64,000 nucleotides of DNA from positions 5,644,501 to 5,708,500 of the forward strand of contig NC_088315.1 in assembly GCF_910592395.1 (NCBI RefSeq), written 5' to 3'. The stretch's first letter is position 1, and each line of letters starts with the position of its first letter. A program made the translations under genes and the position numbers. Of this stretch, positions 30,630-43,800 are shown piece by piece. The notes beneath the pieces were generated by a model, which worked only from the letters and a program-made list of their open reading frames with translations, was not told the DNA's origin and ran no database searches. Source of the stretch: Lineus longissimus (Eukaryota > Nemertea > Pilidiophora > Heteronemertea > Lineidae).

Positions 30630-33600
30630 ATGTCAGCGCCCATGATGACCTCGGTCGACGACCTAAATTTTCTCTTCATATCTCGACAAATTTCAGAGAT
30701 ATTTACATCATATAGAGATTCTTTTGCTTTGATAGGACTAGTGTATGCCACAAGGAAGACCCAGAGCGTAGTTTGTTCCCTCCTAGATGCAGTTAGAACC
30801 CATATATGGAGCAAATACGGCAGACTCGATCTTGTCAAAAAATATGGAAAGTGGGCAGGTTCGTTTCAGATGTTTGTTGTTTTCTCATGATGGTTCATTT
30901 ATTGTGAGCCTTTTCTAAGTATTTAGGAACCCTGTACGATCCGATCACCATGCCGAGTTGTCAGAGAGCAACACGATGAGGGCGTGGCACTTTTGCATGA
31001 GAACAGTGCAATTGTTTTTGCCGATTAGCGCTGTAGTCGATACTGTGACAATGTGGGATAGAGAGAAATCTGATCACAGGACCCTGGGGCTTTATCAATA
31101 ATCTATGGTCTATTAAATCTAATCTCTCTGCCCCTTTAACATTTCAGTGGTGACGGGTTGTGCCGAGGGTATAGGGAAACAATTCGTCATAGAATTTGCC
31201 GAGCAGGGCATGAATGTTGTGATGCTCAGTCGAGGGAGTCATGGCAACCTAGAAAAAACAGCGGAAGAAATAGGTCAGTTCAGACTAACTTTCGCAATTT
31301 CAATTTTCAGTGGTAACAGGATGTTCCGAGGGCATTGGGAAAGCATTTGCTCAGGAGTTAGCAAGTCATGGCATCAATCTGGTCATGCTAAATAAGGCAG
31401 CAAATGGAGATTTGATCAAAACTGCAAATGAAATAGGTTGGTAGCTTCATGTGTTGGTTGGTGTTGTAACTCCCCAGAGTACCCAAGAGCTGCTTTGTAT
31501 GTTTCAGGCCTTTTGCTATGTACCTTCAAAATTTGCATCTTTAATTTCAAAATTAGCTGTTCAGCTCCTGTTTGCAAATCATTTCCCAATTTGTCCATGT
31601 TCAGGCCCTGTAAATGCTTTCATTTTGCGCATGATAATCATTTTATGTCGCTTCCCAACACCTGCTTCCATCACTGTTGATTGTAAAAAGCTCTGATATC
31701 TATACAAGGGATGGAAAAGGCAGATTTTTCATTGAAAACATTGGTAGGAATTTCGTGTGGTGGCACTGGCAGTGATTTAAGAGAGGTGCTCTTAAAATGG
31801 AAATTCCAAGGGGGAGCCGGGGGGTAAATTAATGGGGCGGAGAACACTGAAGTTAGCTCCAGCCATTATCATATCGTTATCATGACTGTACATGAGTTGA
31901 TGGACAATACCAATACCGTATGTAAGCTAATGTAATCCATTTCGTTTTCATTTTCATTTTGCTTCAATAGTTATTTAATTATACCTCTTTGGCTGCTCCA
32001 GTTTGTCAAAGGCATCGTTCATTTTTGTCAATTGCATGTTGGTTGGGTGGTTTTATCAATGTTAGATCTCAAAATCTTTCAGCAAAGGGCAAAGTAGATT
32101 ACATCCCATGCTAACTTGACATCATTGACATGGCACAATAGCTTTAATTAAAAACAAAGACTTGTCAAAGCTGGCCTACATCAAGGAGAATAGTGAAAAT
32201 CGGGGATTTGACATGAGGTGTGTCGTTCATTATTGTAGGCCATAAAAGATAACTACACCAATAAACAAAGGCCTTTTACTCAACTTGTATATCTAGTCCG
32301 TATTTTTGTAAGATTTTTGCATATTTTACGCATCTTGCTTTCAGCATCAAGATTTGGCGTATCTGTACATCCTGTCATAGTGGATTTCAACAGTGGACCA
32401 GAAATTTATAAAATGATTGAAAAAGAATTAGAAGGGAAAGATATAGGCATTCTTGGTAAGTTTACTCATTCAAATTATTATTTTTATCAAAGTTAGATTT
32501 GGGACAAACATGCAACTTTAAATTCAAGCTCCGTCTTCTTTTTCCAACGGTTTGCCCTTCTATATAAACAGGAACAGTGCAACAGAGCTACATGTAAATG
32601 CTACTTTCTGCAAAAATATTTCTATCAATATTTTATTTGCAGTTAATAATGTTGGTGTGATGTACTCCTACCCTCAGTACTTCCTGGATGTACCGGAGGA
32701 GGTAGGTTAATAATTTGTTTCAGGAATTTGAGAGTTAAATTGTTCCTGATGTACTTGGTTTATGAAAATCTATCAATATAGCAAGTATGTGGTCTTAGTA
32801 TGCCCTTATTGTTTAAAAATCCAGGTTGATTAGGATCATGTTCTGTGACAAGACAGTGCCAGTGTTTATGATCATATAAGGGTTTCAAGAGCAAAACTAA
32901 GGATGCAAATGCAAATTTCAAGACCTGTCTTCATCTTTTTTCCAGCGGCTATGGCAGTTGATTAATGTGAATGTGGCTGCAGCAACTATGGTGAGTATCG
33001 ATGTATCATTATGCATCCTACAAATTTACTTTCAGGGGAGAGCACCAGATAAGGCTGAAATGATGCTTTCTGGGGGTTTTTGCTCTGACATAAAGTAAAT
33101 GTATCTTTTTTACAAAGTTGGTAGCTTCATGTACCGTTAACGCCAACGATAATTTGGAAGTTTCTTTTTTAACATTGCTTCTCCGAGTGTGATACCAAAA
33201 ACAAACCAATATCTCCTCTTTTTATCTTATTTCAGATGACACATCTTGTTTTACCACAAATGGAGAAAAAGTAAGGTTGCCTCTTTTTTCCTCCCAACTA
33301 TTTCTGACTTAGACCTGCACATTGAAATCGTATGGTATAGAGCCAGATCCAAGTCCTCCTGGGGCAGAGCAAAGATGTTCTATTGCATCATGCTTCCGTA
33401 TAGTCGATTGCAGGTCAAGTCCAAGACTAACCCTTATACATGTAAACAGAACCTGTTATCTTCAAACTAAGCAATCACAGCATGTTGTTTTTTGTCTCTT
33501 TGACTCTTTGACTTTTTGTCTCTCCTACAACACAGTCATAAATCTTTGCTCAAATTTAAACATAGTTCTTTGAACCTTTCAGGAAGCGAGGTGCGATTAT

Positions 33601-34493
33601 AAATCTATCATCTGGATCATGCCACAAACCAACACCACAGATGACTGTTTATACCGCAACAAAGGTTCGTATCATAATGCTTTAGAAATCTTTGGCTATT
33701 TGAATACAGTGCTATGTCTGACCTTGGTACTAAAAAGTGCTAACAATGCTCATTTCAACTTTTATTTTCTATTTCTCTAGGTCTACTTGGACCACTTCTC
33801 GCGAGCACTACACTACGAATATAAAGACAAAGGTATCACAGTCCAGTGTCTGATGCCCTTCTATGTGGCCACTCGAATGACATCGTACAGCAAATCTTTG
33901 TCGAATCCTAGCTTACTCATTCCCTCGGCTAGTGCCTATGCAAGAAATGCACTGAGGACATTGGGTTATTCCACAAGGACAAGTGGTTATTGGCCTCACA
34001 CCATACAGGTGAGTAAAGGCAATCTCTTGATTCATTTTTGAAAAGAAAGATAGACTTTGCAGTAGAGTGTGTCTGTTTAAAGAAAATCCATTGGCCTGAT
34101 TGTCCTCATTAGAATGGTGTCCTGATAAGAGAAGACGAAGCTGGGAAAGGGACTTATTATTCCAACTTCAGAGAGGGTGTCGTGCTATCATTCCCCAAAG
34201 GATGCTTCCCTCAACTTATTCTCAACCTTTTTTTGGCCTGTGAAAAGTTTGTATTGCCGATTTCAAACTCCTTGTACATTTTACCATTTCAGAGTTGGAT
34301 CGCCAATCTCGTACCAGAGCCATTATGGATGTGGGCAGCCTCAAGATTAAACACCGCTCTGCGACGACAGGCACAACAACGGGTCCGCCATCGATCAGGA
34401 CGTCGATCCCATCAAAGCATGACATCATCTTCCTCTGCCTCGTCATTATCTGAGAGTCCCTCTAACCCTAATCTGAATGTACCTTCTTCATGA
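30630..34493 (+). CDS. HSDL1: HSDL1, hydroxysteroid dehydrogenase-like protein 1 (SDR family)
   Basis: Classical short-chain dehydrogenase, mitochondrial in vertebrates, of unclear substrate. Exons: 30630-30858; one of 31148-31273 or 31311-31436; 32345-32455; 32643-32701; 32946-32990; 33236-33270; 33583-33664; 33781-34008; 34293-34493. With one copy of exon 2 this is 1116 nt, 371 aa (human 330). Seen: hydrophobic N-terminal region; TGCxEGIG nucleotide-binding motif ~79-86; NNVGV; catalytic Ser in NLSSGSC; YTATK; HSDL1 signatures CHKPTPQMT and YLDHFSRALHYEY; Ser-rich C-terminal tail beyond the human length. The catalytic Tyr is present, whereas vertebrate HSDL1 has Phe there and is annotated inactive. 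Poly(A) signals AATAAA at 34571 and 34575. Confidence 0.93.
31148..31273 (+). other. HSDL1: HSDL1 alternative exon 2a
   Basis: 126 nt, phase 1 to phase 1, acceptor ATTTCAG, donor GTCAGT. It encodes VVTGCAEGIG through KTAEEI, the first beta-alpha-beta-alpha of the Rossmann fold, with VMLSRGS after strand 2. Confidence 0.85.
31311..31436 (+). other. HSDL1: HSDL1 alternative exon 2b
   Basis: 126 nt, phase 1 to phase 1, acceptor CAATTTTCAG, donor GTTGGT. It encodes VVTGCSEGIG through KTANEI, homologous to exon 2a, but with VMLNKAA in place of VMLSRGS at the cofactor-selecting end of strand 2. It follows exon 2a after only 37 nt. Confidence 0.85.
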
Positions 34494-36910
34494 TGTAAAA
34501 GACTATTTATGTCCATTGAAATTATGATAAGTGTACTCATGCAATATGTTCATGTGTGTATAACATCAGGAATAAATAAAAACGAATATTTATTAATTCT
34601 TGGTAACATGTATGACATAGATGGCAATGAGCAGACCCTACTTGCCATGGAAAGTGATGAGTGTCAAGTATCTCGTTATAAACATATATTTTAGTGAAAG
34701 TAGGTAGAATACTTTCTACTTGAATTGATCTCTACAAAGCAGGGAGTATTTCAGTTCTTGAGCTATGTGCAAGGCAGACCTTAATGTTTGACAGTACAAT
34801 GTAGTTGATGCTGGTTATAGGGCAGAATACGATTTGACTAAATGATCTGGCTCGAATTCAAATCCACAACCTCTTAGTTACGCTGTTTCCTTATGCTCCA
34901 TCCATAATAGTGAATCGACAGAATCTTAATTTTGATGCACTTCCTTTTGAAGTGCTGAAGTTGAGAATGAGAGCAAATGTACATATCTGACCTTAAAACT
35001 GTATGCAGAAAACAACTAGAACTAGAAGTAGGCCCTTACTTTGATATCACATGTAGATGTCCCAGTGAGCAACCGGGCCCAGGCTGTTAAGGACACAAGG
35101 CAGCACAACATACATGTAATTAACTGAGACATTTGTAGAGTAGAGCTTGCTTTAACTGTGATATTTCCATGTTTATTTTAATAGAAGCGTCAATTAATCC
35201 AAGAAAGTAATTGATGTGAAATCCATCCGTATGACAAACCAACAAATCAAGTGTTGAAATGTTAGTACTCAGAAAGCATGGGTTTTTTTCCCACAAGTTA
35301 TTACTTTACTAAGATTTTGACATGTACACACCATGGAATATGTGTCCAGAGTGACTCATTTTAGTAAGCAAAATACTTTGAAGCCTTGACAAAAAAAGTT
35401 TCACACACACTTAATCCGTGAGTTGTATAATTCTACGTGCTACTTTGGTCACAACTGACTCAGTGAGATGGTTATGTGAAAACAGTACGTCTATGTGTAA
35501 ATGTAAATGTAAATGTATGTGCATGTAGGTACAGGCTTGCCAGAAATCTATTGTAGCATCAGTGCTGTATACACCTTTTCAGCAGATGGGAATAAAATAA
35601 TAGGATTTTTCGTTTTGTATGCCATGAGATATTTATTTAAGCTCCCTCTGAAGACTGGGAGAATGTGTCAACCTTGGCCTCATAAAGTTAGCTCATTGAG
35701 TAGCCGGCCCATATACATGTACCAAAGGGAATAAATTAGAGGATGCTTCCAATTTTAATTTGACCATCTGACCTGTTCTAATAGTTCGGCATAGATTGTT
35801 ACAAGTACATGTATGAATGTGACATGCAATTGGTCATGCCTATTTTTTGTTAAATCAGTATGCAATTGTGTGATAAACATAAAAATCTATCAGAGATTGT
35901 AAAAAATTACTAGAGGCTACAGTATCAGCTGTGGTGTATAAAATTTTAATAAAAGTATAAAGAGAAATGCTTCTGTTTTTCATTATTAGCATTACACGAT
36001 CATTATGTTGATGATGGTGTATACATTTTAATCCTGACTGGACCCAAGTGAGCCCTCTGTGCAGCAACACCATCATGGTATCAGAGGTCTCATTGATTAT
36101 CAGTGGTGTATACTGTTAGATTTTGTATCCTCTGGACGTACAAGTGAGGCAGTTTTGTTACTGGTCTGAGAGCGAGTTGGAAGAGTTGAGTCACAATCAC
36201 AGGAATGTTTTAAGACCAAGGAGATGCATCCCGAAGCTCAGCACTATCGACCGATCCCATTCAGACTTGCTCTGCCGATCAGAACCTGATTGGGTGCTGC
36301 ATGTATCTCCATTGACATCGTTTTCACATTAATTGTGGACATCAGTCCATGTCTTTGACCATGCGGACCTCGTTGACGGAGTTTGTTACGTGCAGATAAC
36401 ATTTTGCTTTAGCTCCACCGCACTCCAATACTAGCACTGCTGAGCTGATGAGAAAGAATATGGTCTTCGACATCATCACTCCATGTCACCGAGATGCTTC
36501 AGAATGACGAGACTTTCTTCATCAAGCAAAAGTGCCTCTCCTGAGGGCTCAGTCAACATAACCCAATTTCAAAACGCACTAAGAAATCCTGTTGTTGGGC
36601 ATCAGCAGACATTCCGGATACATGAACAAGTCACTATAAGACCTTGACAGTTCCGAAACTCGTGAACAAAATTCAGGTCTCGTTCAATGAAAGCAAACAA
36701 AACCATAAATTTGTTGAGATTATCCAATTTATTATAAATCATCCTCCTTTTAGTACACCAATACAGTGTAGTACACATAATGTATTTCAAGAAAATGGAA
36801 TGTAACACATAGTAATGCTAAGTGGAGTCGCCAACTGATGAAACTTTATTGTTAGTTATGACAGCAATGAGACAAACATACACTCCAACAAATTCATTGG
36901 TTTTCATGTA
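34494..36910. other. HSDL1 3' UTR and convergent intergenic spacer
   Basis: This is the tail-to-tail space between HSDL1 and HSD17B12. AATAAA at 34571-34576 can end HSDL1. A minus-strand AATAAA at 36915-36920 can end HSD17B12. I see no supported gene between them. Confidence 0.5.
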
Positions 36911-36914
36911 TGGT

Positions 36915-36920
36915 TTTATT
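36915..36920 (-). terminator. Polyadenylation signal of HSD17B12
   Basis: AATAAA on the minus strand, about 710 nt past the HSD17B12 stop. Confidence 0.4.
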
Positions 36921-37630
36921 ACGAGTGCACTCAGTTCAAACAAAAACACAGAAGAAAGTACAGAAAAGTAGTATAAGATAATTTTGTTAAATATAGCTCG
37001 CTAAGTAAATTGGTACACGATCACAAGTGCAAGTTAAACTCTAACCCACTCACCCACCCCTGCCACAAGTTCACATCAGCAGGTCGTAAAGCCACATGTA
37101 TGAAATGACTTTTGAGATGGTGCAGGACCATGATGACAGTCAAAAAGTTCATCCACAGATGATATAATACATTCATGATTCAGCACTGGCAAGCTCTGAC
37201 TTGATACAGAAGGCAGTAATCACAACACAAGCCATCATTATCAAAATTAAAGAATAACCTTCACCATCAACAGATAAAAATGTTAAGCCCCTCGATATTA
37301 CAAAGTATAGATGATTCCCAGGACGTAATGGTAGAAACGTCCATGATAGGGGCTAATTCCATGACGTCAGACAGGGGAGAACTCACATCAAACTTGGCCA
37401 CCAAGGTCAAATCACTGTAGTGACGAACCATGGCAGCCGGCCTAGGAATCATCTACATGTATATTCAATGATTCCAACAATGCACGATGCCTGTCTGATT
37501 ACAACATGTAGAAAAACTTTGATCAAAATTAGGATGGCTCTAGTCTATTCAGTCTCATCAACCTGACACTCCCTTCCGAAGGCCTGTTGATAACAACCCG
37601 AACCAGTTATTGTAGGCGTAAACGGTCAAA

Positions 37631-40600
37631 CTACTCTTTCTTGGCATTCTTCCTCAGGTACCTGAACTTTGCTCCTTTCAACATCATCATTGTTACATAA
37701 CTACGCACTGCAGATGGGATAAAGGATATGACATACTCCTGGAAGTAATCAAAGAGAAAAAACACAATTTGCATTAACAAAGATGTGACTGCTTTGGCGG
37801 ATGCGTTTAAATCTTGTTTGTGTAGTTTTTCTGGTGAAGAAACCCAACTCTGTATAAGCCATGAATAGGTACTGTACGTGACTCACTGTGCGTCCTAGCT
37901 GATTCGACTGTCCACTGCAGCATAAAGTCATTGGCGTTGGTTCCTCTTTGAGTAGCCCAGCACAATTACTCGCAAGAGTGAACACACAGAAGAAGGGTAT
38001 TACTTACCTGGATAGCATGAGCCTTGCATCCAAATGTGACACTCTCCTTGCCCACAGTAGCAAGAGCACTGGCGACATATGTGTTGGGGTCAGGAACAAA
38101 GAATGAAGACCTTCTGATTCCACTCATTTTTGTAGCAACAAAATAGGGCATTACACACTGAAATATAACAAATCACTAAATTCAATACTTTCATGACTGA
38201 GATTTGTCTCACCGGCGCAAAAAGCATTTCTTGGGTCCTATTTTCCTACTCAATTTGTTGATATATTGTTTTTTTATGGATTTTTGATGATACTCAGTAC
38301 TTAAAGGGTTGGATCCAGGAGTCTGAGAAAAGGAGGGCACACAGGAGATCGGGGGGATGCCCTGGTGGTTTTAGGGTAAATTAAGTAAAATCAGCAGTTC
38401 AAGACTGACTTTCCCTTACCTGTACAATGATTCCTTTAGACGAGTATTCCGCTTGGAGACCTCTGGAGAAGAAGTCAACATATGCCTGAAAGATGAAGTC
38501 TATTTTGTAAGGTGAGAGGAGATTTGTGTGCGAAATCTGATAAATGCCCTTCATGTATATTTGTACAGTTCACCCCTTTCATGACAACTGCCTCTTGCAG
38601 AGGAGTGGGCAAACTTCACCGAGTTATGGGGGTTTGTCTCTTTAGACGTACCTTAGTAGCAGCATAGATAGTCAGCATGGGAGTGGGACGGGCCGCAGAA
38701 GCAGACGAGATGTTGATCACAATGCCTTTTTTCTTCTGTTCCATCTGTGGGAGGATAAGGCGGGTCATCTGGCGAAGTAGACAAATCATTTTGTGATAAG
38801 TGCTCCTGAACTTAAGGAAGATCTATTGTAAAGAATTTCTGGCCAAGCAATCGTTAATTTGATATTGACAGATTTACCGTTGTAGGAAAGTTGACAAGCT
38901 AACAGTCTCTACACCTCTAGGGCAAGGTTGACTCTGAAGCAGACGTTTAAGTGGGCAAACTTGAAATTGGTGAATGTAACCAGCACTTAGTGGTGGAATT
39001 TGAAGACAAATTCAGAATTTGTTCACAATACATGTAAGCTGTTCTGTAAAACCTAGGCTTAAGCAGCTGTTGCAGCATGCAGAGAAATCACTCAGGGACC
39101 AGAGGTCAAATGCTTTAAATGTTTTAAAATACTTACCATAGTTAAGCTGGTCATATTGCAGTGGATCATCTTGCTAATCATCTGAAAACAAAAAGCACAA
39201 CTAGAGGCTTATCACAAAATTAAGGAAAGTTTAAATCAAACTATACCTCCATCTATCATGCATAACAAGCTACATCTGGTTAACACTGAGACCTTGTAGC
39301 TCCTAAGGACAATTACTGCTTCTTTCACATTTTTGGTAGGACAAATAAAACTTAGATGAGGCTAATGACAGTGGATAAAGTTATATTTACAAACCTGTTC
39401 AGAGTCAGGAATATCATTGAACACCTCGGGGTAGACATATCCCATACCAACATTGTTAACTGAAAAATATCAGATGGCTTGATAAATAGGATATGAACCC
39501 ATCAATCATGTTGCATGAGACAAGATAAGATTTGAGACTTAGAAAACTTAAAAACATATCTTAATCTTACCTAGAACTCCAATGTCTAAACCTTGGATAC
39601 CCTCTTTTATAGTGTTATAGATACCACTTTCTATTCCCTTGCTAAAATCTACTGCAATTATCTTGGTTTGAACACCATGATTTGATTCTGTAAAGATAAA
39701 CAAGTAGTCTAATGACATAAAGAATAAACATTAGAATGATAATGATGATTATCTCTATGACGAACACTTTTGGCTTTGGGACTGAGAATTGCTGTCCTTT
39801 TTTTGAGAGATTTTCCTGATTACAGACATAAAATTTGAATGAATATTACAACTTGGGACCAAAATCAGTGTCCTCATAGAGGATGACCTGCTTAATAGAG
39901 GTGTCACTGGCAGCTTAGAAAGCTTCCACTGCATAAATATGAGCTGGACAGTTGAATAATTGCATTATTCAATACAATTACCTATTTCCTTGGCGCCATC
40001 AGCTAGTTTATCAGGAGATCTGCTCACCAAGACAATATTGAGACCTTGCTTGGCCAACTGAAATATGAATGAAGCAAGGTAAAGCCAGGCAGAAGGCATC
40101 CACCATGTTTGAAATTTCGATGATCAAAATACTATTACATGTACTAGGGTACCCTCTAAGCTTTTTGAATTGATAATCTCTTATATTTTTCAAGTTTTAT
40201 TACCTGATTAGCATAAGCCTTCCCAATTCCATCTGTAGCTCCAGTCACAACTAAAAAGAAGCAATTACATAAACTTTTTAAAGCCAAAGGGAGATCAGTG
40301 GCATGGCAAGCACCGGGCTCATAATGAGGTCGTTTGTTCAATTTAGGGTTACTGTTGTTTTGTCTTTGTGTCCTTGAGTAATGTATTTTACACTAAATTA
40401 CTTTGAGAAAAGATTATAAGCAGTCGTTAATAATTTGAGAACTATTTTGCAATTTATAAATTTTGATCGATTTGGCCTCCCATGGATTAATGGAACTCTG
40501 ATAATATAGAACCAGCAGTCTTTCTTACCTGCCCAGGCACCATACTTCTTGAAATCGGGCATAGCACTGATAGCAAATGTTCGCAAGGAATGCAGAAATC

Positions 40601-40703
40601 CTATTGAACCTTTCAAAGCAAGATAGGTAGCCACAACCCCGCCAATCAAGGCGAAAAGGTCGGCATATTTGCCAAGAAATAATTCAACAATAAAATTCGC
40701 CAT
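37631..40703 (-). CDS. HSD17B12: HSD17B12, very-long-chain 3-oxoacyl-CoA reductase
   Basis: ER-membrane short-chain dehydrogenase that uses NADPH to reduce 3-ketoacyl-CoA in the second step of very-long-chain fatty acid elongation. Exons: 40703-40529, 40250-40204, 40057-39982, 39687-39571, 39459-39395, 39181-39137, 38768-38652, 38485-38420, 38157-38008, 37738-37631. They total 966 nt, 321 aa (human 312). Seen: N-terminal hydrophobic segment ~15-32; TGATDGIG cofactor motif; SRSPDKL after strand 2 (NADPH type); NNVGMGY; catalytic Ser in NISSASA; YAATK; lysine-rich C-terminus KNAKKE, close to but not exactly a KKxx ER-retrieval signal. The gene is head-to-head with HSD17B14 and tail-to-tail with its paralogue HSDL1. 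Confidence 0.95.
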
Positions 40704-40893
40704 GTTGATTGGGTCAAAGGTCAAGCACCTGCTAGCTCGGCCCAAGGTCAATTAGGTATTGGCACTGTATATCATTCTGTATATTATCGGCAAGTCAACT
40801 CCTGGATTCGAGGATAAAACAGGTGCGACGATCATCTGAAGTTTCAGCCGGAAGTTTTCCAATTTCCATTTCGCATGTTCTGCATCTGTTGTC
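40704..40893. promoter_or_regulatory. Shared divergent promoter of HSD17B12 and HSD17B14
   Basis: 190 bp between two outward-facing start codons. It includes a CGAGG/CGACG-containing stretch but no obvious TATA box. The two products act in lipid and steroid metabolism, so co-regulation is plausible but inferred. Confidence 0.5.
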
Positions 40894-43800
40894 ATGTCTG
40901 CTGATATACCACAAGAATATCTTAGATATAAAGATAAAGTTGCAATAGTGACAGGTGGTAGCAAAGGAATTGGAGAGGGTTGTGTGCGAGTTTTTGGTAG
41001 GTGTCCACCCAATAAAAGGTATATGGGGCGCCGGTTGAGAAATAATAGCCTGCATGTTAACCATTTCCGGCCCAACCCAAGAAAAACACTGAAATGTCAG
41101 TGGGACTGAAGTATTAGCCAAGATGATAGTACCATTGTGTAAGTGCACTCTCATATTTTGCATAGATGACATCTCATTCCAATGATGCTGGCAAATGTAC
41201 CAATACTACTACTACTAGCTGTTATATTCGTTATCCGCCCCCTGCCATCCGATTTCGTAACTTATTAGCAGAGTTTTAGACCCATATTGAACCAAACATC
41301 ATTTTCTATCTTCAGTCAGACATGGTGCTAAAGTAGTGTTTTGTTCAAGAGGAGGTAAGTACATCACAGCCTGGAAGCATACTGCTGGGATGGGCATGCC
41401 AGCTACCATAAACGCAGGTGTCTGTCATCAATAACGACTATAAGCAGGAGCAGCTGGAGATTTTTTTTATCATGCATAATTATTATGCATTGCAAAACAT
41501 AATAGCATGCCGCGAAGTTACTATTTATAGCTCACAAGATTATTTGCATAAGATATTGATGACGTTTTAGTCACGTGACAGGCGGACATCGACACTTATT
41601 TCTACGCATTTGAGCTTATTCCAAAGTAAATTATCTTTGACCCTGCATTGTTTTTAGCATGAATGATACCATAGAGTCAGAGAGAGAAATATTCAGAACA
41701 ATAATGTAGTATTTCCAACACTCGGACATGTGCCAGATTGAATCTAACTGCCCAAGTTAGAAAGCCTGAATCCATTACGAAACCGCATTTTGTCCGACAT
41801 TGCCTGTAATTCAGCGATGGGGAAATAGAGGGCAGCAGCTGCAGTGACGTTATCTTCGCGGAATGCATTTGGTCACTCTGTTTAATTGTTTACATTGTGT
41901 GTTTGCATACAGCATTGGCAAATATCAAAATGTGCTTACAAAAAGATGTAATGGCATGCAGCTCCGCTCCCCCCTTGACAAGTAGGGTCTTATTTGCAGA
42001 AAATGAAGGAAGACAACTTGAGGAGGTTGTGAACAAGACTGGTCCAGGTGAATCTTTGTATGTGAAATGTGATATCTCGAAGGAAGATGAAATAAAGGTT
42101 TGTCAATCGAAGCAAGTGAAGCCTCATCAAGTCATTATGATCATATCTTAACTCATCAGTTTGAAGGTTGACACCTTTTGTTAAAAAAATCAAGATATGG
42201 CATTGGGTATAACTGCTTTTCTGTGGAGATTGGGATGGTTAGCCCACACACTACAAAACCCATAAATAATGTTTAGCTACAAGGCCCATGTTTCAAAGAT
42301 CGAACAGCTAGAGTACCAAGACTTAGGCCTATCATGTGAAGACTAAAATAAGGTTTTAAATCAATGTGGTACTGTGTGTTGTAGAGAGTTTTGTACTTTC
42401 AGAACCTGATTGATACGACAGTTGAAAAGTATGGACGTATAGACTGCCTGATAAATAATGCTGGTTGGCGTAAGTATTGTTGGCTTGTCGCCCCCAGGGC
42501 AACTTCCATCTCGGCATAACTTGATCAAGCTTTTATGTAATCATTGGGTGCCTCATTTTTATGATGTTTCATAGTCATGTACAGATTGAGTAGATTTGCG
42601 AGTAGAACACACAGTTGAGTAATGGAGCTTTGTGAATGTGCAACAGACACTTGTGCTGTTGACTTTTTAAAAACTTAGGCATTTCATTGACAATCTGTTT
42701 CTTAAACTTGATGAATATTTTCTAAATTTCACAGATCCCCCATTCACAAGAATTGATGATTTTTCGGCTGATGACTTCAGAAGCCTGTTAAATCTCAACC
42801 TCGTCAGTTACTTTATTGCTGGCAAGGTAGGTGAAGCAGTTGCCAACAGTGACCTCTCATCCAATGCACTCTCTCAATCATCTGCAACATACCACTACAT
42901 TGCACCTTCATCATCTGTAATATGCCACTGCACCGTCATCTGCAAAGTGTCCATGTGCTCTAATCATCAAAATGCGATCGAAGTTCCTTGCAAACCCATG
43001 TGATCCTCTGCAAAATGCCAATGCATTTTCAATCTGCAAGATGACACTGAACTCTTTACTCGCAAATTGTGGACATCTGCAAAATGCCACTGCATTCTCA
43101 TTTGTCAGATGGTGGCATCAGATGCCATTGCATCCTGATCTGCAAGTGCCAATGACCTCTCCATAGAGCAGATAATTTACACAGTCAACAGATATTGCTT
43201 TGAAGGGTCTGAGACTTAAGACATTAGGGATGGTGTTGTGAATGTTCAGTCCTAGTGATGTCTGGGAAAGTGTAGTCAAAGTCCTTATTCTCCAATTTCA
43301 GTATGCACTTCCTCATCTCCGTAAGACAAAGGGCAACATAATCAACATGTCCAGTCTTGTTGGTCAGCTAGGACAACTAGGCTCAAGCACTTATGTGGCA
43401 ACAAAGGTGAGTGTGAGATGCCTGCATTGGAGCTTTGATGACTCTGCACAGACACATGTACATGTACTACCTTTGAGCTACTTGGAGAATGGTGTAACTG
43501 CTTCTGCATTTTATTGAACAATTCAGATCGGACTAGTCCTCCTACCTACATAAGCTCAGGTTAAATGGGGCAAGTCCCCCTCCCTGCACTGGCTCGGGTC
43601 AAATAGTCCAAGCCCTTCCTTCCTGCACATGTACATGTAATGATGGTTCTGTTTTTGTTTAGGGAGGTATCAGTGCATTGACAAGAGCATTGGCTGTTGA
43701 TGAGGCAGAACATGAAGTCAGAGTTAACACGTATGTATAGCATGTATTTTATCCTGAACAGCACTGGCAATTGAGAGTCGATACATGTAATGTCAGGTTA

